Below the pieces are notes generated by a model. That model had not been told where the DNA came from and ran no database searches. It worked only from the letters and a program-made list of their open reading frames with translations. This document shows positions 55,222 to 64,000 of a DNA stretch of 64,000 nt, one piece after another. The position numbers were made by a program, and so were the translations under genes. Every line of letters begins with the position of its first letter. Position 1 is the stretch's first letter. The DNA lies in assembly GCF_030056655.1 (NCBI RefSeq), contig NZ_JASHIE010000016.1, positions 1-64,000 on the forward strand. The letters run 5' to 3'. Origin of the DNA: Flectobacillus rivi (lineage in GTDB: Bacteria > Bacteroidota > Bacteroidia > Cytophagales > Spirosomataceae).

Positions 55222-57018
55222 TTAATTCCAACCTTGATTTTGCTCTAGTGCCGAGTATTTCAAAACTTCTGAATATGGAATTGGACCGTACTTCATATAG
55301 TTTTGGAATACCCTTGATTCAACGCTTGGAAGAACGGTGTACGCACCACTACGAATACTAACTCCCTTAGCTGTTTCGGTGAGGTTGGCATCCCAGCGAC
55401 GTAAATCCCAAAATCTGAATCCTTCAAAACATAGCTCCAAACGACGCTCATTACGAATCAATTGACGCATTTGCTCTTTATTGTTTTTGATACTTTCGAG
55501 ATAGGCATCATTGTTGGCTAAGCCAATTCCTGCACGACGACGAATCGCTCTTAGTATATCGTATGCCGAATAAGCATTTGTTCCTGTACCTGTAGGTCCC
55601 CACGCTTCGTTGGCTGCTTCTGCATAACTCAAAGCAATTTCGGTATAACGAATATGCGGTTTGTAATGACGCTGGTTCGTTGAAGACGTTGGATTTAGGT
55701 TCACATCTTGACGTAATAGCTTACGCATATAATAGCCCGTTCTAGTTGAGGTAGCTACCTTATTGAGTCCATCGTTAGTTGTACCATCAGCTGCGGTATT
55801 GATAGCAGTGTTGTTGACACCGGCCGTAGCACCATTGACCAAAATGAACATTTTCAAACGAGGGTCACGATTTGAATAGGGGTCATTGGGATTAAATCCA
55901 CTGTTGGAGTCGCTAATAGGGTATCCATTGACTGTCGGAAAAGCATCTACCAAGTTTTGGGTTGGATTGATTCTACCATTTCCAAAAAGTGTTGGTGGAA
56001 AATTAGCTTGTTCCAAATCACGGTTTTCACCCCAGTTGTTACGCCAAAGTATTTCTGGAGGATTAGCACCATCTTTCAAAGCCGCAATTTCTGCAGTGTT
56101 GGAATACCATGTAAGTCCGCTAGCTACATTACTTGTAATAGCATTGATTCCACCATTCAGATTTAATACTTGTGCCGAATAGTTTGCAGCATCAACCCAT
56201 TTATTCGCATTGTTTGGGTTAAATGCTGGACTTGCTGCCAATAGCGCCACCTTTGCACGAATAGCCTTAGCAATACGACCACTCAATAAACCACTAAATG
56301 TTACCCCAAAAGCACGGTTGTACTGTTCTATCGTAACGGTACCATATTTAGTAGGAATTTGTGACTCTTGTCCCGAAACCAAGTTCAGATAATCAAGCGG
56401 CAAACGAACATCTGCACTATCTAAGTCTGTATAGATCTGCTTGATACAATCGTCAAAACTCGCTCTTGGCAGATTATAATTGTCAGAGGTTGTTTGAGTT
56501 TTTGTCAAAATTGGAACTCCTAACATATTACCCCCTTTACCTACGCCTGCATGAGCTTGTAACAAATTATACATTAGCAACGCTCTAATACCAAATGCTT
56601 CCCCTTTGATACGCATAGCAAACAACTTGCTAGCAATAGGATCTGCTACCCATTTTACCTTATCTACCTCTCCAAGCATAATGTTCATGTACTGAATCCC
56701 AGCGTAACAGTTGGTCCATTGATTGGCAGGATTGTTATTGGCAGTCCACTGCCCTGTTGCCATTTTCAAATAGACATTTGTTTGGTCGTTGCTCACGGCA
56801 TCGTCGGTAGCTACATCATTAAATGACCACGAGTTACTTGGAATTCGGTTATAGCCATTTAATAAAATACCAAATGGAAATCTAGAATCGCTTGGTAAAT
56901 AGGCATTTGGGTCTAGTTGCCTGTTGTTTTCCTGCGCAGGCTCTATCAAGTCTTGGCAACTTGTGAGCAAGAGGATACAGGCTAAAAATTTTAATATACC
57001 CTTATTCATATTCATCAT
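55222..57018 (-). CDS. SusD-family xylan-binding lipoprotein (second pair)
   Basis: A 598-residue SusD homologue. Lipobox LTSC gives the lipidated Cys near residue 21. TPR-like helices (ANQWTNCYAGIQYMNIML, RIKGEAFGIRALLMYNLLQAHAGVG) and C-terminal RNERRLELCFEGFRFWDLRRW mark the RagB/SusD family. It caps the SusC encoded just upstream (30 bp between) and presents oligosaccharides to it. Three nearby ATGs (57018, 57015, 57009) could start it. Confidence 0.95.
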   Translation of the reverse strand: MMNMNKGILKFLACILLLTSCQDLIEPAQENNRQLDPNAYLPSDSRFPFGILLNGYNRIPSNSWSFNDVATDDAVSNDQTNVYLKMATGQWTANNNPANQWTNCYAGIQYMNIMLGEVDKVKWVADPIASKLFAMRIKGEAFGIRALLMYNLLQAHAGVGKGGNMLGVPILTKTQTTSDNYNLPRASFDDCIKQIYTDLDSADVRLPLDYLNLVSGQESQIPTKYGTVTIEQYNRAFGVTFSGLLSGRIAKAIRAKVALLAASPAFNPNNANKWVDAANYSAQVLNLNGGINAITSNVASGLTWYSNTAEIAALKDGANPPEILWRNNWGENRDLEQANFPPTLFGNGRINPTQNLVDAFPTVNGYPISDSNSGFNPNDPYSNRDPRLKMFILVNGATAGVNNTAINTAADGTTNDGLNKVATSTRTGYYMRKLLRQDVNLNPTSSTNQRHYKPHIRYTEIALSYAEAANEAWGPTGTGTNAYSAYDILRAIRRRAGIGLANNDAYLESIKNNKEQMRQLIRNERRLELCFEGFRFWDLRRWDANLTETAKGVSIRSGAYTVLPSVESRVFQNYMKYGPIPYSEVLKYSALEQNQGWN

Positions 57019-57048
57019 AGTATAAGTTTCTAAGTATTAGTAAAAAAC

Positions 57049-60000
57049 CTAAAACAACGCTTTTACGCCTAGGTTAAAGAATCGTGTTTGTGGTGAGCTA
57101 CCGACATTCAACTCAAGGGTTTCCCTGTTTTCTGAGAAAGTCCAAAGATTAAACCCATTAACATACACGCCCAATTCACGCACAAAAGATTTCATTTTTA
57201 ATAAATCCGTTAAGTCATAAGTAATTTGAACTTTTGACAGGTCAAAACGGCTAGTGCTGTATATCCAGAAATCCGATGAGCGGAAGTTGTTGTCACTGCT
57301 GAGGGTAGTCAAACGAGGATAAGTAGCTGTCAACTTTGTAGCTTCTGTCCAGCGATTGCGTACCACTTCCGAATATTTATTTTCACCATATACCCAGAAA
57401 TAAGAGTTATTACGCATAGCATTTCCTCCGAAACGACCTACACCCAAAGCTAGGAAAGTCAACTTCTTCCATTGTGCTGAAAGCGTTACGCCCATTGTAA
57501 ACGGTGCGCCAAACCAGCCTCCTTTTCCTAAGAATACCTCATCACGTGAATCGATAATACCATCACCATTTTGGTCTTTGTACTTGATATCGCCAGGTTT
57601 TACTTGACCGAAAGTTTGTGAAGGAGAGTTTTTGATGTCATTGTCATCTTGGAAAAAGCCTAAATTTTGTAATCCCCAGATGCCATCCAAAGGCTTACCT
57701 TGTCTATTCTGATAGGCATTTTCGTAAAGCTCAGCTCTTTTTACAGCAGTTGTTTGGTAATAAGTACCATTGATACCCAAATTCCAGTTTACTTCTCCAA
57801 TTTTCTTGTTCAAATTCGCTGAGAAATCAAACCCTACACGCTTATCTTCATTGTAATTCACATAAGGAATAAATGACGATACTGGCCAGCCTGTTGTGAA
57901 ATATGAAGGGAACAATACAGAGGCTTGAATGATATTTCCTGTAATTTTATTCATAAAGAAAGTACCATTCACATTCAATAAACGATTAAAGAAGGTACCT
58001 TCTAAACCAATATTAATTTCTTCTCTTCTTGGAAATTTCATATTAGGGTTATCACCTCTTCTAGATTCTGTCGCCTGAATACCTGTTCCATCTTTCCAAC
58101 CATACCATGAACCTGCACCTGTATAGAATCCTTGATAGAGATAATAATCATTGATATCCAAATCGGTGTTTAGGATACTTGCCGAAGCAGTAAGTTTTAG
58201 GTCATTCACGATATGTGAGTTTTTCAAGAACTCCTCACGGCTCAATCTCCAACCTAGAGAAACTGAAGGCGAGAATGCCTGACGGTTACTTGGTGGCAAC
58301 TTAGCAGAATGAATATACGCCGTACTCAAATCTACGTAGTACTTGTGATTGTAATTATAGCTCGCTAATAGGCCGAGGTTTGCATTACTAGTTCGGTGAT
58401 AAACCGCTGATTCAGATTGTTGAAATCCATTTGCCAACAAAATCGCAGAGAAGTTGTGGTTAGTGCCAAAGGTTCTGTCATAGTTCAACTGACCTGAAAA
58501 TGCGATCGTTTGACGATACCAGTTACCACTAACATTTTGTGTTCCAGATTTGGCATCTTGGTTGTAGACCGTCAAACTACTAATCAAGTCTGTTCCGCTA
58601 TAGTTGTTCCATGTAGGCGAGTACGTAGCATACGAGTAATTGTATGACAGCGAATAAGCCGTAGCATAGTCTACTGCAAAACCTGTACGGAACGACAACC
58701 CTTTCAATACATTGCGCAAATCGGCCTTCAGACCAGTATTAAACTGAAATTGACGGTTTGAATACTGATTATTTCCACCTGCATAAATCGTTGCGATAGG
58801 GTTAGTTTGGTCAAGCTGAGTGCCTCCTAGTAAATATTTGCCATCAATAAGGTTGTTACTATTCTGAATCCAAATTTGTGAAGCTGCATCTTCTTTTTCG
58901 ATTAAATCTATCGGAATTAAAGGCGCAAAACGGTTGGGACGTACCGTAGCGGCATTGCCCCAGTAATCAGTATTGACGCCTCTTCCTGTATAAAAAATCG
59001 CTGTAGCATCAGCATTCATCGAGATATATTCGTTGAGCTGAATATCAAGATTTCCTCTAAAATTAAGACGGTCCGAATTGTTATTGTTTTTTGCTTCGCC
59101 AAAGTTCAATAATGAACCAGTTGTTGAATACCCTAAGTTGGTATAATATCTTACACGCTCGTTTCCTCCCGAAATCTCGGCTGTAGCATCATAGCGAGTA
59201 AACACATTTTTGAGATAATCTGAAGAATAAAAATCTACATTCGGGAAACGGTATTTGTTGCGTCCTGAACCATAATTATAGATATCTAATTCTGAATATA
59301 AATCCGTTAAGCCATCATTTCTACGAGCTTCGTTATACATCGTCATATATTCTGCTGACCCCAAATACTTCGGATAACTTTTAGGAATATTGATACCACT
59401 GTTTACTCTTAAATCAAAGCGGCGTTTTCCTACCTCGCCACGCTTCGTAATAACATTGACAACACCTTTGGCAGCACGGCTACCGTAAAGTGCTACTGCG
59501 TTGGCACCTTTCAAGAAAACAATTTCTTCTATCTCGGTAGGAGCCACATTACCAGTTTCGCGAGGTACACCATCAATCATAAACAGATAGTTTCCCATAC
59601 CCCAGTTGCTATTTCCGTTGAATCCAGAAGCGAAAGCCTCCATACCATCGAGGGTATTGGTAAAATAGTTTTTATTTAAAAGCTCTTTTACATTTACCGA
59701 AGCAACTCCCCCCAATAAGTCTTGTTTTTCTACCTCACGAAAAGCAGCATGAATCAAATCACGCGTTTTTTCTGGTGTAAGACTAATTTGAGAAATCGCT
59801 TTTGTAATGGTAATATACTTTGTTTCAAATCCTTTAGCCGAAATAGACAACACATCATTTTTAGCTACTTCATATTCAAAAGTGCCGAAAGCATCTGTTG
59901 TAACAGCTTTGCTATTTTCGGCAGCGCTTGTTACAACCGCCCCTTTCAAAGGCTGGTTGTTTACCCCAAATACAGTAGCCTTTATCTGTATGGTTGGGGT

Positions 60001-60075
60001 GTCTTGTGCCCTCGATGTTACAGGCTGTAACATCATGAGCGTACACAAGAAGAGGAGTATTTTTATGAACTTCAT
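57049..60075 (-). CDS. SusC-family TonB-dependent transporter (second pair)
   Basis: Outer-membrane importer of 1,008 residues. A signal peptide ends near residue 23 (TSRAQ), with a CarboxypepD_reg-like domain at about 30-110. The plug has NYLFMIDGVPRETGNV, EIEEIVFLKGANAVALYGSRAAKGVVNVITKRG and a large barrel with GDIKYKDQNGDGIIDSRDEVFLG, the SusC-specific calcium-like loop, and terminal Phe. It has no STN domain. It pairs with the SusD directly downstream. Confidence 0.95.
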   Translation of the reverse strand: MKFIKILLFLCTLMMLQPVTSRAQDTPTIQIKATVFGVNNQPLKGAVVTSAAENSKAVTTDAFGTFEYEVAKNDVLSISAKGFETKYITITKAISQISLTPEKTRDLIHAAFREVEKQDLLGGVASVNVKELLNKNYFTNTLDGMEAFASGFNGNSNWGMGNYLFMIDGVPRETGNVAPTEIEEIVFLKGANAVALYGSRAAKGVVNVITKRGEVGKRRFDLRVNSGINIPKSYPKYLGSAEYMTMYNEARRNDGLTDLYSELDIYNYGSGRNKYRFPNVDFYSSDYLKNVFTRYDATAEISGGNERVRYYTNLGYSTTGSLLNFGEAKNNNNSDRLNFRGNLDIQLNEYISMNADATAIFYTGRGVNTDYWGNAATVRPNRFAPLIPIDLIEKEDAASQIWIQNSNNLIDGKYLLGGTQLDQTNPIATIYAGGNNQYSNRQFQFNTGLKADLRNVLKGLSFRTGFAVDYATAYSLSYNYSYATYSPTWNNYSGTDLISSLTVYNQDAKSGTQNVSGNWYRQTIAFSGQLNYDRTFGTNHNFSAILLANGFQQSESAVYHRTSNANLGLLASYNYNHKYYVDLSTAYIHSAKLPPSNRQAFSPSVSLGWRLSREEFLKNSHIVNDLKLTASASILNTDLDINDYYLYQGFYTGAGSWYGWKDGTGIQATESRRGDNPNMKFPRREEINIGLEGTFFNRLLNVNGTFFMNKITGNIIQASVLFPSYFTTGWPVSSFIPYVNYNEDKRVGFDFSANLNKKIGEVNWNLGINGTYYQTTAVKRAELYENAYQNRQGKPLDGIWGLQNLGFFQDDNDIKNSPSQTFGQVKPGDIKYKDQNGDGIIDSRDEVFLGKGGWFGAPFTMGVTLSAQWKKLTFLALGVGRFGGNAMRNNSYFWVYGENKYSEVVRNRWTEATKLTATYPRLTTLSSDNNFRSSDFWIYSTSRFDLSKVQITYDLTDLLKMKSFVRELGVYVNGFNLWTFSENRETLELNVGSSPQTRFFNLGVKALF

Positions 60076-60123
60076 TTGCTTTACATTAATCTTTTCAAGG
60101 TATGATTATAGTATTAGCTCTGA

Positions 60124-62013
60124 TTACCAACCAGGGTTTTGAGCAAATTCTAAATAGAGGTTGGCATCATTATTTTTGAGCGGTAACCAGTAATGTTTGT
60201 CAGTAAACTTACGTTCCAAAATGGTAGTCTCACGAATGTTCAACACTCTGTTTTCTTTAGGATCTTTGTTAGGATCTAGTGTACTTGCACGGTCAAACTC
60301 TAGCGATTTTTTCAACGTATATGGACTTTGTGCTAGCAACAACCAGCGACGTAAGTCATTGAATCTGTGCCCTTCAAAGGATAATTCAACGGCTCTCTCA
60401 CGACGCACTTCTTCCATAAACAAATCTAATGACCCTAAGAATTTGGTTGCCACTCGTCCAACACTTGCTCTATCGCGAATGACATTGATAGCATCTACCG
60501 CAGTTTTACTGTAACTAGCTGATTTACCCGTTGGCGAACCATAACCTTGCGCAGCAGCCTCGGCATACATCAAATAAACATCTGCCAAACGCATATAAGG
60601 TAGGTGGATATTCAAACTTTTATCGTAGCTATATCCTTGATCATACTTGTTAGCTGTTCTTGGTACAAACTTAAATAATAGATACCCTGTACGACTTCCA
60701 GTGGCAATATCACGATACGAACCACCCGTATGAAGGTTAGCATAGCGGTTGTTAGCTTCGCTGGCATTTGGAATACTTCCTGCCACCATTTTTACCCCAT
60801 CAAACACAATGTCATTATAAAAACGAGGGTCACGACCTTTCCAAGGATACTCAGGGTTGTAACCTGATTCGCTATCCGCTTGAGTAACATCTTTGATTGG
60901 CAAACCATTGGCCATACCGTAGTAATTAACGTAGTTAGATGTTGGTAAAAACTTCACATCGCCTTCGCTAATAATTAATGGCGAATACTGCTTACTTGTA
61001 CCCCAGTTAGAGTTGTTGGCACCATAATAAGGACCTCTAAAAATGGCTTCAGTACCCCCTGGGATATTCCAGTTTTGACCAGTTGTATAAAAATTAGTGT
61101 AGTATTGAGCAAAAGGGACTAGGCTATATGGTGCTTCGCCACTTTCACATAAGGATAATAATTCAGCAAAAGCGTCTGCTGCTTTTTTGCAGTATTCGGC
61201 ATTATAAGTACGGCTACCACCAGACACTGAGTTCATCAATGGACTTCCTGCCCAAAGGTAGTTTTTCCCTAAATATCCCAACGCCATAATCTTATTGATA
61301 CGGAGTTGGTTTTTACCTAAGGTTCTCTTTCCTGCTGTGGTATTATCCCAGTTTGATGGCAAAAGATTCGCTGCTTCTCTAAAATCAGCGGCAGCTTTGT
61401 CAGCACATTCGCTGTATTTGAGTCGAGGCAAGGTAAGTTTTTGGTCACCTGGAAGTACTTTATCAATGTAAGGTAGCCCACCAAAGTATTGCATAAACAT
61501 AAAGTGGTACCAGCCTCTAAAGAATAATAGTTGTCCTTTGATAAGGTTTTTTTCTTCCTGAGTTGCATCGGTTAATTTATCGATATTGGCCAAGCCCATA
61601 TTAGCTTTACGAATTGCATACCAACCTAAGCCCCAAAGTGATTTAGCAAAGCGGTCGTCGTTGGTTTGGTTATTGTTACGATCCATCCAACCTGCTTGCC
61701 AGCCATCAAAGTTGCGTTGCCATCCCCAAAAATCACCGTTGTCGATTTTTACACAAAAGTGAAAAGTTTGAGCTGTAGATTGAATTTCATCCTCTCCCCA
61801 GTTCCATGAGTTTGTCCAATAGGCATTTGAAAAGTCTGGTACACAATGATATAACTCTTCAGTAAAGCCTTGAAAGTTAACAAAATTTTTAAAGGCATCT
61901 TTGTCTGAAACCAATGACTGAGGGTCACGGTCGAGGAAATCCTTGCAGGAGGTAATTCCAAAAGTCATGGAAAGACCCACCGCCACAAACAAGAGTTTAA
62001 TTTTCTTAATCAT
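60124..62013 (-). CDS. SusD-family xylan-binding lipoprotein (first pair)
   Basis: A 629-residue SusD homologue with lipobox ITSC (Cys near 23). Family segments are LIKGQLLFFRGWYHFMFMQYFGGLPYI and the C-terminal RRERAVELSFEGHRFNDLRRW. It is unlike the second SusD in sequence and probably binds a different stretch or decoration of xylan. It follows the SusC cut by the window end by 13 bp. Confidence 0.95.
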   Translation of the reverse strand: MIKKIKLLFVAVGLSMTFGITSCKDFLDRDPQSLVSDKDAFKNFVNFQGFTEELYHCVPDFSNAYWTNSWNWGEDEIQSTAQTFHFCVKIDNGDFWGWQRNFDGWQAGWMDRNNNQTNDDRFAKSLWGLGWYAIRKANMGLANIDKLTDATQEEKNLIKGQLLFFRGWYHFMFMQYFGGLPYIDKVLPGDQKLTLPRLKYSECADKAAADFREAANLLPSNWDNTTAGKRTLGKNQLRINKIMALGYLGKNYLWAGSPLMNSVSGGSRTYNAEYCKKAADAFAELLSLCESGEAPYSLVPFAQYYTNFYTTGQNWNIPGGTEAIFRGPYYGANNSNWGTSKQYSPLIISEGDVKFLPTSNYVNYYGMANGLPIKDVTQADSESGYNPEYPWKGRDPRFYNDIVFDGVKMVAGSIPNASEANNRYANLHTGGSYRDIATGSRTGYLLFKFVPRTANKYDQGYSYDKSLNIHLPYMRLADVYLMYAEAAAQGYGSPTGKSASYSKTAVDAINVIRDRASVGRVATKFLGSLDLFMEEVRRERAVELSFEGHRFNDLRRWLLLAQSPYTLKKSLEFDRASTLDPNKDPKENRVLNIRETTILERKFTDKHYWLPLKNNDANLYLEFAQNPGW

Positions 62014-62026
62014 GCTTTTGTTTTAA

Positions 62027-64000
62027 TTAAAAGGTAAGATTTAGACCTAAATTGAATCGTTTAACGGTAGGATATGCTCCTTGTGAAGCCCAGCCTGTAC
62101 CTGCAAAGTTCGATTCGCGGTCATCTGGCATTTTGCTCCAAGCAATAAGGTTGTTACCGTTGAGATAAATTCTGAGTCCTGAAACTCCCAACTTTCTACT
62201 AAATTCTGGTGTAAAGTTGTAGGCGATTTCAGCATTCTTTAAGCGTACATACGAACCATCATACATATATTGCGTGCCTCTATAATAGCCTTGTGGTGTA
62301 GTCAACCAGCGTGGCATTGGATTGGCATTCGGATTACTAGGCGACCAATAATCACCCTCTTGGTACACGGTATGACTTTGTGAACTCAAGCTTCTAAATT
62401 CTACCTGACGTGTTACGTTGTTTACTGCGTAGAATTGTACAAAAGCCGAGAATCCTTTCCAGTCTATACCAAAAGTGGCATTGTAAGTATTGGCTGGCCA
62501 GCCTGTAAATCCATACGGAATATTGTCACGAGAATCAATCAAACCATCACCATTGTAATCTACTAAATAGTAGTTGCCTGGGAGTTTTTGGTTATCATTG
62601 GCATTCTGAATAGCACTTCCATATAATTGATCCCACGTGCTGTAGGTACCACGACTTACATACGAATAAGCTTGGTTGATTTGCATGCCTTCTGACTTCT
62701 GATAGTCAGGTAATAATTCAGGATTGGCAGCTTCAATAATCTTATTTTGTGTATGCGTCATGTTAAGGTCTGTCCATAACCTAAAGTTTCTCAAGGATTT
62801 ATTGAGGTGTAACTCTAATTCATAACCACTTGATTTTACGGCTCCTAAGTTTGCTACAGGAGGAGTTGCACCAAAATAAGTAGGAACGTCAGAACGGTTT
62901 GCTAACAAAATTTTACTTCTATTATCTGTAAAAAAGTCTGCTTTCCCTTTGATAAAGCCTTTCAAAAATTCGAAATCAACCCCAACATTGTACTTCTCAG
63001 ATTGTTCCCATTGTACATTTGGGTTACCAACTACCGTTTGACTATACCATGTGTAAGGGCTTTGTTCGGCGGCCTCACCACTGATTCCTAATCTTGATTT
63101 TCCATTATAATTCCATTGTTCCAAATACGGCCATCTTACCCCAAGGTTATCAAAACCAGTTTGTCCATAAGAGGCTCTTACTTTAAATTGGTCTACAAAT
63201 TTTAAAGACTTCATAAAGTTTTCATTCGAAACAATCCAGTTTAAACCACCCGATTGGAAAAATGCAAAACGATAAGCCGCTGCAAATTGCTCTGAACCGT
63301 TGTAAGCTCCGTTATATTCTACCGTATACTTGTTGTCGTAAGTATAAGTTGTTCTAAATACCCAGTCTTCACGATACGAAGGAATCATACTACCATTAGC
63401 ATAGACGTTGCGGTTCATCAAGCCCATTCCTGTTACATAATGCTTTCCAGCAATATTTTTGGCATAATTGAGCTGTAACTGATAAAACAACCTTCTTTGA
63501 CTTGCACCAATTGTACCTGCCGCTGGATTCCATTTGATACCCTCTTGAAAATCAAATCCTGTGATACCGTCAATGGCTTGGCGATACGTAACGGCTCCTG
63601 TTTCTGGGTTAATCCATTTACGTTGTGTGTCATTGTAAAGGTCATTAATACCTCTATCACTTTCCACAAAAGTATTATCAAGTGAGATAGTACCCGTAAA
63701 TCTCAAGCCTTTTGTAATCATATCCAACTCTTGGTCGAGTGTAAAGTCTGTCGTGATTCTGGCTGTTGTTTGATAAGAAACCCCACCAATCGCTAAACTT
63801 CTTGCTGAGTTTTCAGCTCTAGCTTCGTTGGGCGCATAATATCCCCAAGAGCCGTCTGAGTACACTGGCAAAAACAAATCTGGTGCTGCGTTGTAGGCGT
63901 CAATCCAAGCGCCATATTCAGAACCTGTAAAACCCCAAGGGCTTTTGCGTACACCATACGAGCCCGATAAATTGGTTTTGAATAAAGTAGTTGGCGTTAA
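62027..64000 (-). CDS. SusC-family TonB-dependent transporter, N-terminus outside window
   Basis: C-terminal 657 residues of a SusC homologue. The frame remains open from 63877 through 64000, reading LTPTTLFKTNLSGSYGVRKS, so the start is beyond the window and the internal TTG at 63877 is not a start. The barrel part includes YLVDYNGDGLIDSRDNIPYG, the SusC-type loop, and ends in NLGLNLTF. It is the first seen gene of the xylan import operon and partner of the SusD at 60.1-62.0 kb. Confidence 0.95.
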   Translation of the reverse strand, partial: LTPTTLFKTNLSGSYGVRKSPWGFTGSEYGAWIDAYNAAPDLFLPVYSDGSWGYYAPNEARAENSARSLAIGGVSYQTTARITTDFTLDQELDMITKGLRFTGTISLDNTFVESDRGINDLYNDTQRKWINPETGAVTYRQAIDGITGFDFQEGIKWNPAAGTIGASQRRLFYQLQLNYAKNIAGKHYVTGMGLMNRNVYANGSMIPSYREDWVFRTTYTYDNKYTVEYNGAYNGSEQFAAAYRFAFFQSGGLNWIVSNENFMKSLKFVDQFKVRASYGQTGFDNLGVRWPYLEQWNYNGKSRLGISGEAAEQSPYTWYSQTVVGNPNVQWEQSEKYNVGVDFEFLKGFIKGKADFFTDNRSKILLANRSDVPTYFGATPPVANLGAVKSSGYELELHLNKSLRNFRLWTDLNMTHTQNKIIEAANPELLPDYQKSEGMQINQAYSYVSRGTYSTWDQLYGSAIQNANDNQKLPGNYYLVDYNGDGLIDSRDNIPYGFTGWPANTYNATFGIDWKGFSAFVQFYAVNNVTRQVEFRSLSSQSHTVYQEGDYWSPSNPNANPMPRWLTTPQGYYRGTQYMYDGSYVRLKNAEIAYNFTPEFSRKLGVSGLRIYLNGNNLIAWSKMPDDRESNFAGTGWASQGAYPTVKRFNLGLNLTF

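Noticed and set aside
59807..60142. 111-residue open frame on the plus strand
   Set aside because: It lies fully antisense to the signal and N-terminal domain of a clear SusC gene.
62027..63877. Treating the TTG at 63877 as the start of a short SusC
   Set aside because: The frame continues open to base 64000 with receptor-like sequence, so the gene is cut by the window edge.
1..64000. tRNA or rRNA genes
   Set aside because: I found no cloverleaf with a GGTTCGAATCC-type arm nor any rRNA-like segment, though this was by eye only.

Overview
The window reads as a large plasmid or secondary replicon of a Bacteroidota bacterium, most likely a Cytophagales-type environmental species. The evidence is the SusC/SusD pairs, a hybrid two-component system, several CarboxypepD_reg-like TonB-dependent receptors, TAnnTTTG-type promoters and AT-rich intergenic DNA. 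No rRNA, tRNA or ribosomal protein gene was seen. An iteron-bearing origin with a Rep_3-type initiator, parA and parB lies at about 12.1-17.0 kb. That is why I favour a plasmid or chromid over the main chromosome, though the sequence alone cannot show its size.

Layout. 0-1 kb: an IS4-type transposase cut by the window edge, then an array of ten 8-bp repeats. 1-8.1 kb: the glucuronate arm of a glucuronoxylan system, with a LacI-type regulator carrying an N-terminal zinc ribbon, mannonate dehydratase (uxuA), GH67 alpha-glucuronidase, an SDR oxidoreductase and a GH43 enzyme. 8.1-12 kb: a repeat-rich stretch, an outer-membrane receptor and a secreted endonuclease/exonuclease/phosphatase-fold protein. 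12-17 kb: origin, rep, parA, parB and a 25-bp-arm hairpin. 17-24 kb: a type-B carboxylesterase divergent from a Nudix-type regulator, a candidate structured small RNA, an OmpR-type two-component system with a small secreted protein, and a serine recombinase. 24-33 kb: an efflux operon (membrane fusion protein, TolC-like channel, ABC ATPase, two FtsX/MacB-type permeases) followed by an NtrC-type regulator and its kinase. 33-42.5 kb: two TonB-dependent receptors, a TauE/SafE permease, a thioredoxin-fold protein, a UbiA-like membrane protein and a RIC/ScdA iron-sulfur repair protein. 42.7-64 kb: the xylan arm, with GH43-CBM6, a CE6-type esterase, GH10, a hybrid two-component sensor, then GH10 with inserted CBMs, a surface glycan-binding lipoprotein, SusD, SusC, SusD and a SusC cut by the window end.

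How it works together (inference from known families). The surface GH10 lipoprotein and glycan-binding lipoproteins cut and hold xylan. Two SusC/SusD pairs import the oligosaccharides. In the periplasm, GH10, the CE6 esterase, GH67 and the GH43 enzymes remove acetyl, methylglucuronate and xylose/arabinose units. The SDR enzyme and UxuA carry the uronate toward 2-keto-3-deoxygluconate. The hybrid sensor should switch on the xylan arm and the LacI-type protein should control the glucuronate arm. The two arms lie on either side of the replication/partition backbone, so the whole capacity could move with this replicon. The intergenic DNA also carries several families of palindromic repeats, described individually.
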